Assembly (NCBI GenBank): GCA_910583875.1
Contig: CAJTXT010000001.1
Location: 1 to 64,000 of the forward strand
Direction of reading: 5' to 3'
DNA: 64,000 bases
From: an uncultured Vampirovibrio sp.
Lineage (GTDB): Bacteria; Cyanobacteriota; Vampirovibrionia; Gastranaerophilales; Gastranaerophilaceae
The notes under the pieces were generated by a model. The model was not told the origin of the DNA. It did not search any database and was given only the letters and a program-made list of their open reading frames with translations. The position numbers and the translations under genes are program-made. Every line of letters begins with the position of its first letter. The first letter of the stretch is position 1. Positions 17,564-26,408 of the stretch are shown in pieces.

Positions 17564-17911
17564 ATGAAACATTTAGAACCAAACGAACCATTTTATCAGA
17601 TAAGCCAAGCAGCAAAATTGTTAGGTATTACAAGTGATAGATTAAGAACATATGAAGAAGAAGGGTTAATTAAACCTTATAGAACAAATCATTCAAAAGA
17701 TGGAAAAAGACTATTTAGTCAAAATGATATTGATTGGCTTATGATTATTAGAGATTTAATAAAGTTAGGTGTGTCCATACCTACAATACGTATATTACTA
17801 AGTGCTAAATTCTCTTCTAGTAATCCTATTTTAAAACAAAGAGATATTGAAATCATTGAATTGATAAAAAAGTTAAAAAATCACGCTATTTATGAACAAA
17901 TAGAAAAATAA
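17564..17911 (+). CDS. MerR-family transcriptional regulator
   Basis: 115 residues from the ATG at 17564 (AGAGGT five bases upstream). An N-terminal winged helix, FYQISQAAKLLGITSDRLRTYEEEGLIKPYR, is the MerR DNA-binding signature, followed by RLFSQNDIDWLMIIRDLIKLGVSI and a short helical tail. No effector domain with Cys ligands follows, so it is not a typical metal sensor. It is divergent from the candidate peptide cluster and probably regulates it (inference). Confidence 0.85.
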   Translation: MKHLEPNEPFYQISQAAKLLGITSDRLRTYEEEGLIKPYRTNHSKDGKRLFSQNDIDWLMIIRDLIKLGVSIPTIRILLSAKFSSSNPILKQRDIEIIELIKKLKNHAIYEQIEK

Positions 17912-18000
17912 TAATATGGCATAACAAATTGTAAGCAAATAAATAATTTTTTACTTACAATTTGAATTTATAGAATAACAATATATAAAATTATTTATGA

Positions 18001-18434
18001 CTATGAAGAAAGTTCATCCATAATGCCTTGTATAGTTTTAACTCTTGCTTCTTCTTTTAGCTGTACATCACTTTTCTCTTCGCATTTTGTTTTAACACTA
18101 TCAGCAAATTTATTAATATCCATTCCATATTCAGGATCACTGCAATAACTTGCAAGAATTTTTCCATCTTCATTTTTTGCATACAAGTACATTTCACCAG
18201 TATAGGAATCATTATCTGCATTTATAATAACAGTTTGAGGCATTTTTTGAATAATACCCAATTGTGCTTGTATATCTGCAAATGTTACAGATTTATAATT
18301 AAAGTCTTCATTTGCACGTACTAATGATACAAAAGTATCTTGAGTTACTTTTTTCTTATCATCACTTCCCCAGCTAATTTTACCAAAAGTTACGCGGGGG
18401 GGGGATTTTGTCCTTTAAAACTAGCTATATTCAT
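18001..18434 (-). pseudogene. Small FKG-motif protein gene, out of frame at a C9 tract (phase-variable?)
   Basis: From the ATG at 18434 the frame reads MNIASFKGQN, enters a run of nine C (G9 at 18396-18404 on the plus strand), then hits TAA after Pro-Pro-Pro-Ala. Adding one C (or removing two) restores an uninterrupted 144-residue protein continuing VTFGKISWGSDDKKK and ending GIMDELSS at 18001. The remainder is hydrophilic and has no signal or membrane segment. The pattern suggests slipped-strand on/off switching; a sequencing error in the tract is the alternative. The SFKG motif near the start is shared with other proteins here. Function unknown. Confidence 0.65.
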
Positions 18435-18521
18435 AATTTTACCTAACCTTTCAAGTTTGATAAAACAAATGATATATTAAAATTGCTTTTAAAATTTAAT
18501 TTATAACAAATTATTAATATA

Positions 18522-18550
18522 AAAGGAGGTACTAATATAGTACCTCCTTT
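18522..18550 (-). terminator. Terminator of the PFOR gene
   Basis: Perfect 13-bp stem AAAGGAGGTACTA/TAGTACCTCCTTT with a 3-nt loop, followed on the minus strand by TTTTATATT, 18 bases after the PFOR stop codon. Confidence 0.85.
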
Positions 18551-18567
18551 AAAGTTTTAGCGATTTA

Positions 18568-21500
18568 TTATTTAATCAATTCGCCAACTGCTTTGAATAC
18601 AGCCATTCTTCTAGCCGCATCTTGTTCAGCTTTAGCATATAGAGCTTCTGCTTCTTCAGGATTTGTCTTTAATAATGACTTATATCTGCCTTCAGACTTA
18701 ATAAAGTCTTGATAGCTTTCTTTAGGATCTTTTGCATCCCAAGTAAACGGTTGTTCATTAGCCGGGTTATATCTGTATAATGGGAAGTAACCTGCTTCAA
18801 CAGCACGTTTTTGTTCTGTTTGAGTCTTACTCATATCGATACCGTGAGCGATACAAGGAGCATAAGCAAATATAATAGATGGTCCATTATAAGCTTCAGC
18901 TTCTTGGAATGCTTTTAATGTTTGCATTCTATCTGCACCAAGTGCAACAGAAGCAACATAAACATAACCGTAAGACATGCTCATTAAGCCCATGTTTTTC
19001 TTATATGTTGGTTTACCGCCTGTAGCGAACTTCGCAACAGCACCTGTAGGTGTTGATTTAGAAGCTTGACCGCCTGTATTTGAGTAAACTTCTGTATCTA
19101 AAACAAGAACGTTAACGTTTTTGTTTTGAGCTAATACGTGGTCAATACCGCCGTAGCCGATATCGTTTGCCCAACCGTCACCACCGATAATCCATACTGA
19201 TTTATCTGTGAAGTAGTCTTGTAATTCTCTAACTTTTGCTAAATCAGGACATCCGCAATCTGCATATTTTGCAATAACTGCTTTTGCATTATCTTGTGCT
19301 GCAATTGCTTCAGCTGTTTTTGAATTATCAAAGTGAGCCATAGCTGACTCTAAAGCTTCTTTTAAGTCAGCAGGAGTTTGTTCATTAGATAAAACTTTTT
19401 CAACGTAAGTTTTTAAAGTATCTCTGTTTTGGTCTACTGCTAATCTCATACCAAAACCGAATTCAGCATTGTCTTCAAATAGAGAGTTTGCCCAAGCCGG
19501 ACCTCTGCCATCTTTGTTTGTTGTGTATGGAATTGTTGGGAATGTACCTGAGTAAATTGAAGAACAACCTGTTGCGTTTGCAACGATTGCATTTTCACCA
19601 AATAATTGTGAAACTAATTTAACATAAGGTGTTTCACCACAACCTGCACAAGCTCCTGAGAATTCAAATAATGGTTTTCTTAACATAGCACCTTTAATTG
19701 TTTTTGTAGTATTTCTACCCATAACATTATCAGGTAATTCGTCAAAGAATTTTTCATTAACAAATTCACATGCTTCTTCTTCTTTTTCAATTGTTGACCA
19801 AGTTAATGCTTGTTTTTCTGGATTTTTGTTTGCTGGACATTGATCTAAGCAAACACCGCAGCCTGTACAATCGTTACAATAAACTTGAACTTTGAATTTT
19901 TCATCGGCTACTGCTGGTTTTGCAGGAATAGCATTGAAAGATTCTGGAGCATTAGCTAAATCTTTAGCTTCAACTAATTTAGTTCTGATTGCAGCGTGAG
20001 GACATGCAGAAGCACAAACACCACATTGTAAGCAGTTTTCGCTGTTCCAGTGAGGAACTCTTGGAGCGATACCACGTTTTTCTAAACAAGCAGTACCTGT
20101 AGGAATAACACCATCAACGCTCATTGCAGAAACTGGAATATCATCACCTTTTAATTTCATAGAAGGTTCAATGATTTTCTTAGCAAATTCTGAAGCATTT
20201 TCTGGTATTAATTGTACGTTATCAATAGAGCAAACACCGTCTAATGAAGCAGGAACTTCAACTTCTTGGCAAGCATCAACAGCTGCGTCGATTAAAGCTA
20301 AGTTCATATTAACAACATCGTCACCTTTTTTCTTAAAGGTTTTCTTTGTCATTTCTCTCATACCTTCATAAGCTTGTTCAAATGGAATAATTCCAGAAAC
20401 TTTGAAGTATGCAACCATCATTACAGTGTTAGCACCTTTACCACGTAAGCCAGGTTGTTCTTTAATAAGTTTTTCAGCGTCTACATTGTAGAATTTGATT
20501 TTCTTATTAATAATAGTTTCTTGCATTTCTCTTGTTAAGTGAGCAAATGCTTCTTCTTTAGTATAAGGGCTGTTTAATAAGAATGTACCGCCTTCTTTAA
20601 TACCTTTTAATAGGTCATATCTGCCAACATAAGCGTGAGCTGAGCAAGATACGAAGTCTGGTGCAGTAATTAAGTATGTTGATTTAATAGCTTCATCACC
20701 AAATCTTAAGTGAGAAACAGTTACACCAAATGATTTTTTAGAGTCATAAGCAAAGTATGCTTGAGCATCTTTGTTTGTATATTGACCGATAATTTTAATT
20801 GAGTTTTTGTTAGCACCAACAGTACCGTCTGAACCCAAGCCCCAGAACATACAGTTTGTAGTACCAGCTGGTTCTGTAACAATGTGTTCATCAACATTTA
20901 ATGAAAGGTTTGTTACATCATCATCGATACCTACTGTAAATCCGTGGAAACCATTGTTTTCAGAATGTTTGTAGATAGCTAATACCATTGAAGGTGTAAA
21001 TTCTTTAGAAGCTAAACCGTAACGTCCGCCGATAACTCTGATATCTTTGTTACCGATAGCTGCAACTACGTCCATGTATAATGGTTCACCGATTGAACCA
21101 GGTTCTTTTGTTCTGTCAATTACAGCAATACGTTTAACTGAAGCAGGAAGTGCTTCGTTGAAGCGTTTTACATCAAATGGTCTGTATAATCTAACTTTAA
21201 CTAAACCGTATTTAGTTCCTCTTGTTTTATTTAAGTATTCAATTGTTTCTTCAATTGTTTCACAAGCTGAACCAATAGCAACGATAACGTCTGTAGCATC
21301 AGGAGCACCAACATAATCAAACGGATGATATTGTCTTCCTGTAACTGCTGCAACTTTATCCATATATTCTTGAACAATATCAGGAACAGCATTGTAGTAT
21401 TTGTTAACTGTTTCACGTCCTTGGAAGTAAACATCGGTATTTTGAGCACCAACTTTACAAACAGGAGCTTCTGGTCTTAAACCTCTTTTTTTGAATTCTT

Positions 21501-22101
21501 CAATATATTTAGGTTCAACTAATTTAGCGATGTCTTCATAAGAAATTTCTTCAATTTTGTGTAATTCGTGAGAAGTTCTGAAACCATCGAAGAATTGTAA
21601 GAAAGGAACTTTTGCTTTGTAAGTTGATAAGTGAGCAACTAAAGCTAAATCCATTTCTTCTTGAACAGAGTTAGCAGCTAACATAGCATAACCTGTGTTA
21701 CGGCAGCCCATAACATCAGTATGGTCACCGAAAATAGCAAGTGATTGAGCTGCTAATGCACGAGCTGTAACGTGCATAACGTGAGGAAGCATTTCCCCAG
21801 CTGCTTTATGCATAACAGGAATCATTAATAATAAGCCCTGAGATGCTGTGTATGTAGAAGTTAAAGCACCTGCTGCAAGTGAACCGTGAACAGCACCTGC
21901 TGCACCAGCTTCAGATTGCATTTCTGCAACTTTTACTTCTTTTCCCCAAATATTTTTCTTTCCTTGTGATGCCCATTCATCAATCCATTCACCCATTGTA
22001 GATGACGGAGTGATAGGGTAGATTGCTGATACTTCGCTAAGTGCATAAGCAATATGCGCTGCAGCGTAGTTACCATCAACAGTAAGTGTTTTCTTTGGCA
22101 T
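18568..22101 (-). CDS. nifJ: Pyruvate:ferredoxin (flavodoxin) oxidoreductase
   Basis: 1177 residues, the single-chain form. Domains in order: pyruvate/TPP-binding alpha part (YPITPSSTMGEWID), middle transketolase-like and gamma domains, a 2x[4Fe-4S] ferredoxin domain (CLQCGVCASACPHAA and CNDCTGCGVCLDQCP), and the TPP-binding beta part (GDGWANDIGYGGIDHVL, DTEVYSNTGGQASKSTPTG). It oxidises pyruvate to acetyl-CoA and CO2 while reducing ferredoxin, the core of anaerobic metabolism. The first possible ATG is at 22119, but GGAGG lies between it and the ATG at 22101, and the family begins MPKKTLTVDGN-like, so 22101 is preferred. Confidence 0.95.
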   Translation of the reverse strand: MPKKTLTVDGNYAAAHIAYALSEVSAIYPITPSSTMGEWIDEWASQGKKNIWGKEVKVAEMQSEAGAAGAVHGSLAAGALTSTYTASQGLLLMIPVMHKAAGEMLPHVMHVTARALAAQSLAIFGDHTDVMGCRNTGYAMLAANSVQEEMDLALVAHLSTYKAKVPFLQFFDGFRTSHELHKIEEISYEDIAKLVEPKYIEEFKKRGLRPEAPVCKVGAQNTDVYFQGRETVNKYYNAVPDIVQEYMDKVAAVTGRQYHPFDYVGAPDATDVIVAIGSACETIEETIEYLNKTRGTKYGLVKVRLYRPFDVKRFNEALPASVKRIAVIDRTKEPGSIGEPLYMDVVAAIGNKDIRVIGGRYGLASKEFTPSMVLAIYKHSENNGFHGFTVGIDDDVTNLSLNVDEHIVTEPAGTTNCMFWGLGSDGTVGANKNSIKIIGQYTNKDAQAYFAYDSKKSFGVTVSHLRFGDEAIKSTYLITAPDFVSCSAHAYVGRYDLLKGIKEGGTFLLNSPYTKEEAFAHLTREMQETIINKKIKFYNVDAEKLIKEQPGLRGKGANTVMMVAYFKVSGIIPFEQAYEGMREMTKKTFKKKGDDVVNMNLALIDAAVDACQEVEVPASLDGVCSIDNVQLIPENASEFAKKIIEPSMKLKGDDIPVSAMSVDGVIPTGTACLEKRGIAPRVPHWNSENCLQCGVCASACPHAAIRTKLVEAKDLANAPESFNAIPAKPAVADEKFKVQVYCNDCTGCGVCLDQCPANKNPEKQALTWSTIEKEEEACEFVNEKFFDELPDNVMGRNTTKTIKGAMLRKPLFEFSGACAGCGETPYVKLVSQLFGENAIVANATGCSSIYSGTFPTIPYTTNKDGRGPAWANSLFEDNAEFGFGMRLAVDQNRDTLKTYVEKVLSNEQTPADLKEALESAMAHFDNSKTAEAIAAQDNAKAVIAKYADCGCPDLAKVRELQDYFTDKSVWIIGGDGWANDIGYGGIDHVLAQNKNVNVLVLDTEVYSNTGGQASKSTPTGAVAKFATGGKPTYKKNMGLMSMSYGYVYVASVALGADRMQTLKAFQEAEAYNGPSIIFAYAPCIAHGIDMSKTQTEQKRAVEAGYFPLYRYNPANEQPFTWDAKDPKESYQDFIKSEGRYKSLLKTNPEEAEALYAKAEQDAARRMAVFKAVGELIK

Positions 22102-22320
22102 TTGTTTTACAACCTCCATTCTCTCGTATCCAAATTGCTTATAATTTATTATTACTAATACAATAAATGTACCCCAAAGATGATTGAATTACAATTTTTT
22201 ATTACGGATTGTGAGGTTAAAGTTCTTTTTATATTTTATTGAGTTAAAACCCAACCTGCAAATTTTTATTATATTTAAAAATTTAATATTATTTTGTAAA
22301 AAACAATATCTATACCCCCA

Positions 22321-22419
22321 GTCATGCTGAACTTGTTTCAGCATCTTAGATTTTGTAAACTTAGCATTAAAATGAGTATATTCAAAATTGGCAAGATGCT
22401 GAAACAAGTTCAGCATGAC
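22321..22419. repeat. Palindromic repeat element, 99 bases
   Basis: The ends are perfect inverted repeats of about 27 bases (GTCATGCTGAACTTGTTTCA at the left), with a unique 45-base centre. It is in the 331-base intergenic region upstream of PFOR, which otherwise holds only AT-rich DNA. Confidence 0.85.
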
Positions 22420-22433
22420 GGAGAATGAATAAA

Positions 22434-23489
22434 TTAATTATCTTTTAATAAATTCACATCAATATTGTATTTTTCAAATAGAAAATCATAATTGTCTGTA
22501 GTTTTTTTATATTCTTTTTTTGCATTAGCAATATCACCTTTTTTTGCATATATTACTGATTGATATGCATAAAACGGTTCTGAATTCATTGTAAATATTT
22601 TCCCGTCATAAGGGATATCAAGTGCTATTTGTACATGTTTCTGAGCATTTTCATAATCATTCATTGAAAGATAGATTCTTATAAAATATTCATGGTCAAT
22701 TCTATTTTGGGATGTTTCTCCCAACTTTTTCTTCGCAATTTCCAATGCTTCATTATTTTTGCCCAGAGATAAAAGTATATCAATTAATCTATCTATATTT
22801 CCCGAGTTTCTTGCTAATTCTTCTGCTTCATTATTCCTGCCTTCTGCTAACAATACATCTATTTCACCATTTGTATCATTTTCTTTCTTCACAAGTTCTT
22901 CTGCTTTGGAATATTGTTCAGTGGTTAAATAAAGCTTAAGTAAATTAACATATAATTCATCATCATATTTGTATGCAAGTTCATAGTTTTTTATGACTTC
23001 TTCTTGATTATAATTTAAATTATCATACGCCAGTTTCTGATATATTTCAGCCTTTATAATTGGAAATACACAGATTGTAGCAGCAACTTTTTTAACTTTT
23101 ATTCTAGCTTCATAATTATATTTATATTTTCCATCTGCTATTGCCAATAAAAGTAGAGGAGAAGTAAGGAATAAAATTAACAAAAGAGAAAATATTAAAA
23201 GATTAAATTTATTTAGAAAAGTTTTTTTATTTGATACATTACAAACTATAAAAGCAAATATTATGCAGTAAATAAGAACCACAGAAGTACATGCTGCTAT
23301 AGTTGCAATAATCTCACCCAAGTTGCATATAAAAAAGTTTATACAAAAAGCTATAAAGAAAAAAAATAAAATAATATATCCAGCTTTTTTATTAACATAT
23401 TCTTTAAATATAATAAAATCAACAAGAAAAGGAAGAAATAAACCGCCTAATACTAGTGATATTATTTTAAATAAGTCTTCTAAATTCAT
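22434..23489 (-). CDS. Membrane protein with C-terminal TPR-like helical repeats
   Basis: 351 residues from the ATG at 23489. Four hydrophobic helices lie in the first 150 residues, followed by helical repeats of TPR character (YKYDDELYVNLLKLYLTTEQYSKAEELVKK, then similar units). The N-terminus is probably in the membrane and the repeats cytoplasmic or periplasmic. The open frame extends to 23618, but the first 23 residues of that longer form (ending KQVQHD) are encoded by a dispersed repeat, so the longer start is unlikely. Topology and the LTSP motif resemble the next gene upstream (23707-24495); the two may be distant paralogues. No specific function. Confidence 0.65.
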   Translation of the reverse strand: MNLEDLFKIISLVLGGLFLPFLVDFIIFKEYVNKKAGYIILFFFFIAFCINFFICNLGEIIATIAACTSVVLIYCIIFAFIVCNVSNKKTFLNKFNLLIFSLLLILFLTSPLLLLAIADGKYKYNYEARIKVKKVAATICVFPIIKAEIYQKLAYDNLNYNQEEVIKNYELAYKYDDELYVNLLKLYLTTEQYSKAEELVKKENDTNGEIDVLLAEGRNNEAEELARNSGNIDRLIDILLSLGKNNEALEIAKKKLGETSQNRIDHEYFIRIYLSMNDYENAQKHVQIALDIPYDGKIFTMNSEPFYAYQSVIYAKKGDIANAKKEYKKTTDNYDFLFEKYNIDVNLLKDN

Positions 23490-23548
23490 TTTTATATAAT
23501 GCCCATATATTTTATTTAATAAACTTTTTATATTCTTATTTTCATTTT

Positions 23549-23695
23549 TGTCATGCTGAACTTGTTTGACTACTTTTTCCAAAATCTTTGATTTTGTGAA
23601 AAATGTCTGGTTTTCCACAGCATCTTACCAACCTTAATAGAAATCATTAATTTAAATGACTTTATTCATAAATCTAAGATGCTGATGATTTATTG
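23549..23695. repeat. Long repeat element, copy 1 (right end lost)
   Basis: Nearly identical (one visible mismatch) to the element at 25479-25633, beginning TGTCATGCTGAACTTGTTTG, but the right-hand inverted end is replaced after GCTGA. It lies between the two membrane protein genes. Confidence 0.85.
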
Positions 23696-23706
23696 TAATA
23701 CAATTG

Positions 23707-24495
23707 TTATTCGTGCATTTCTTGTTCTGATATATATTTATATAATTTTTCTATTCTTTTTTTATCAAAACCTAATTCTTCTAAACGCTTTATATAATGA
23801 TGAGCTTCTTCAAACTTTTTATATTCTGCACATTTAACAACAAGAATATAATATTCATTATAATTTAGTAATTCTGCTTCTTGTTCTTTATATTTTATCC
23901 ATTTTTCTATATTTTCAGAATTATTTTCAGATGATATTATGTTGAGATAGATATATATTTCTACAAGTTGTATATATATTGATTTCATTGGGGTTAGAAT
24001 TGATTTCTCTGCAGCTATCTCATAAAGTTCTATTTCCTTTTCTTTGTTAATTTTATTTAGATTAAAGTGAATGTATATATCATAAAAAGCAGGCGATGTA
24101 AGATATAAAATAAAAGCTAATATTAATGAAATAACAATTGTTTTAAATGCAAATATTTTATCCTTAGATTTTATTGAATATATAGAACCTGCAACGAAAA
24201 TAATCGGCAAAAATATTACCGTTATCAAATTAAAAGAGAATGAATGGATATATATCATTTTTCCGATAATATGATTTAGAACTTGGTTATATGTAAGTGG
24301 TATTGCATCGTTCGGCATTGTGCTTATAAATAAATAAATGAATAATGATGAAATAATTAGTAGTATTAAACAAACTATTATAAAAATCTTCTTTGAAATT
24401 TTATTAGGGAAAAAGATTTTTGAAATTACAAAGTAAAGCAAAATTACAGGGGCTGAAACAAAAATCCAAGCCAATAAATTTAAAAGAAAATCCAT
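23707..24495 (-). CDS. Membrane protein with C-terminal helical region
   Basis: 262 residues: four hydrophobic helices within the first 145 residues (the last ends LTSPAFYDIYIH), then a hydrophilic helical region resembling degenerate TPRs (YNEYYILVVKCAEYKKFEEAHHYIKRLEELG). AAGGAG six bases before the ATG supports the start. A C12 tract lies 38 bases upstream, next to a TATAAT box, which may make expression variable. Shares architecture with the gene at 22434. Unrecognised otherwise. Confidence 0.65.
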   Translation of the reverse strand: MDFLLNLLAWIFVSAPVILLYFVISKIFFPNKISKKIFIIVCLILLIISSLFIYLFISTMPNDAIPLTYNQVLNHIIGKMIYIHSFSFNLITVIFLPIIFVAGSIYSIKSKDKIFAFKTIVISLILAFILYLTSPAFYDIYIHFNLNKINKEKEIELYEIAAEKSILTPMKSIYIQLVEIYIYLNIISSENNSENIEKWIKYKEQEAELLNYNEYYILVVKCAEYKKFEEAHHYIKRLEELGFDKKRIEKLYKYISEQEMHE

Positions 24496-24507
24496 TTTAA
24501 CTCCTTT

Positions 24508-24544
24508 TTATTTATTATAACAAATTTCGCTCGGGGGGGGGGGG
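24508..24544 (-). promoter_or_regulatory. Promoter region with a C12 homopolymer
   Basis: On the minus strand a run of twelve C (24533-24544) is followed by GAGCGAAATTTGT and then TATAAT, about 20 bases before the ribosome site of the gene starting at 24495. The tract occupies the place of the -35 box or spacer. Length changes would move or remove -35 contacts. Confidence 0.4.
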
Positions 24545-24670
24545 AATATGTTTGTTGTATAAGAGTTTACAATTGTTCATTTTCTTATATTATACTGTTT
24601 ATTATTTAGCTGTAAAAACTAATTAAATAATTTACGCAAATAAAAATTTATTATATAATAACATACATAT

Positions 24671-24790
24671 AAACCTATAAAGAGTGTACGAGGGACAAGC
24701 CCAATGACTACACAGCAACCTGTTTAATCAGGTGCTAATGCTTGAATGATAGGCAACCACAGGAAACCTATCACTATGGGTTTCTTTTTT
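24671..24790 (+). promoter_or_regulatory. SAM-I-type riboswitch with terminator
   Basis: Core segments GAGGGACAAGCCC, GCAACC and GGTGCTAAT occur in the order and spacing of the SAM-I aptamer. P1 pairs AAACCTATA (24671-24679) with TATGGGTTT (24775-24783), P2 pairs GAGTGT with ATGCTT, P3 is ACCTG/CAGGT, and P4 is TGATAGG/CCTATCA. The 3' strand of P1 is followed by T6, and the same strand can instead pair with a second AAACCTAT at 24764, so it looks like a termination switch. It precedes an unknown gene, not an obvious methionine gene. Confidence 0.8.
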
Positions 24791-24832
24791 GTTGCTCTTA
24801 TAGGTATTACGTACTAAAAAAGGAGAATATCT

Positions 24833-25450
24833 ATGAAAAAACAAAAAAGAGAAGAAAAAAGTTTGAAAATTTTCTATGCTCAGCGTATTTTATGTAACAA
24901 ATTTGGATTTAATGAAAATTTATCTGATTTAATTTCTAATTTAATGATAAATTTTTATGAAAAATTCTTTAATGATTTTAATTATGAAAAAATGAAGCAT
25001 TACAGAAATGCTTATTCCAATTTATTAATGTGTGCAGGTTCTATAGGATATTATCAACTTGATTTTTATATAGGTTTAATGGATAAAGATACATTAACTT
25101 ATAAATTTACACAAGAAAAAGCAATTGAAAAAATTATAGAAATTATTGGCGACTGTACAATAATACCATCTATAGGCTCCTATATAAGAAATAATGGGGA
25201 AAAAATTATTATTAAAACATTAAAAGTTACTAAATTTTTTGATAAATATCCTCAAGATTATGACCATGATATAGCATATAAACTGAAAGAAATTTTTAAT
25301 CAAGATAGCATTATTACAAATATTATTCGTTCTTATGAAACTAATTTCAACAATGAAACCAAAAAATCCAAAGAGTACATATATTCAGTGATGGAGGAAT
25401 ATAATTTATCTTGGAAACAAGCTGTACAAGCTGTGAATTCAGGGTGGTAA
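24833..25450 (+). CDS. Hypothetical protein behind a SAM riboswitch
   Basis: 205 residues, mostly helical and basic, no signal peptide. A central segment (TIIPSIGSYIRNNGEKIIIKTLK) is moderately hydrophobic. I do not recognise any enzyme motif, and nothing links it to methionine or SAM metabolism except the riboswitch 42 bases upstream. AAAAGGAG precedes the ATG. A repeat element (25479) starts 28 bases after the stop. Confidence 0.6.
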   Translation: MKKQKREEKSLKIFYAQRILCNKFGFNENLSDLISNLMINFYEKFFNDFNYEKMKHYRNAYSNLLMCAGSIGYYQLDFYIGLMDKDTLTYKFTQEKAIEKIIEIIGDCTIIPSIGSYIRNNGEKIIIKTLKVTKFFDKYPQDYDHDIAYKLKEIFNQDSIITNIIRSYETNFNNETKKSKEYIYSVMEEYNLSWKQAVQAVNSGW

Positions 25451-25478
25451 ATGATAAATAACTTTTTATTATAAATCA

Positions 25479-25633
25479 TGTCATGCTGAACTTGTTTGAC
25501 TACTTTTTCCAAAATCTTTGATTTTGTGAAAAATGTCTGGTTTTCCACAGCATCTTACCAACCTTAATAGAAATCATTAATTTAAATGACTTTATTAATA
25601 AATCTAAGATGCTGAAACAAGTTCAGCATGACA
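25479..25633. repeat. Long repeat element, intact copy 2
   Basis: 155 bases with perfect 19-bp terminal inverted repeats (TGTCATGCTGAACTTGTTT at the left). No coding capacity beyond short frames. Copy 1 is at 23549. Structure is that of a small non-autonomous palindromic element. Confidence 0.85.
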
Positions 25634-25655
25634 GATAAATTAGGAAATTAAATTT

Positions 25656-26408
25656 TTATTTAATAGCGTCTTTCATTGATTTTACATAATCATAAATATG
25701 TTCAGGTGAATTTTTACCGTATTGTTCAATCAATTTAACTATTGTATTTCCAATAATTATTCCATCAGCAATTTTTGAATATTGGGCAGCCTGCTCCGGT
25801 GTATTTATTGCAAAGCCTGCCGCTACAGGAATATCTGTTACGCTTTTTATAATATCAATTATTGCTTTTGCTTTATGCGATTTATCTTCCTCCTCAGTAC
25901 CGATTGAAGCTACAAAGTAGATAAATCCTTGAGCATTTTTTGCTATTTCTTTTATTCTTTTTTCATCAGTCGGAACAACAAATGATATTATTGAGACACC
26001 ATATTTATCAGCATATTCTTGAATTTCGCCTTTTTCTTCAAACGGCAAATCAGGTACTACTATTCCATAAATTCCTTTTTCGCTGCATTCTTTAAAGAAA
26101 TTTTCATATCCGTAATTAAATACAGGATTCATATAAGTATGGAAAATAACAGGAATTTGAGTTTCTGTCCTTAATTCTTCAATCATTTTAAAAATGTTTG
26201 GCAGATAAGTTTCATTCTCCAATGCTCGCATATTAGAATCTTGAATAACATCACTTTCTGCAATAGGGTCAGAAAACGGAATGCCGAGTTCAACCATGCC
26301 AGCGCCTGCTTTATCCATAGCAATTATACTTTGTTTTGTTGTTTCTAAATCAGGATCGCCTGCCATTAAAAATCCGATTATTTCTTTTTTATTAAATAAA
26401 TTATTCAT
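25656..26408 (-). CDS. trpA: Tryptophan synthase alpha chain
   Basis: 250 residues from the ATG at 26408. AGMVELGIPFSDPIAESDVIQ contains the catalytic Glu, and the GFAINTPEQA and GIIIGNTIVKLI phosphate-binding segments are present. It cleaves indole-3-glycerol phosphate to indole and glyceraldehyde-3-phosphate. GGGAGA stands upstream, within trpB; the two genes overlap by 8 bases. No other trp gene is nearby, so the pair may work by salvaging indole or with unlinked genes. Confidence 0.95.
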   Translation of the reverse strand: MNNLFNKKEIIGFLMAGDPDLETTKQSIIAMDKAGAGMVELGIPFSDPIAESDVIQDSNMRALENETYLPNIFKMIEELRTETQIPVIFHTYMNPVFNYGYENFFKECSEKGIYGIVVPDLPFEEKGEIQEYADKYGVSIISFVVPTDEKRIKEIAKNAQGFIYFVASIGTEEEDKSHKAKAIIDIIKSVTDIPVAAGFAINTPEQAAQYSKIADGIIIGNTIVKLIEQYGKNSPEHIYDYVKSMKDAIK

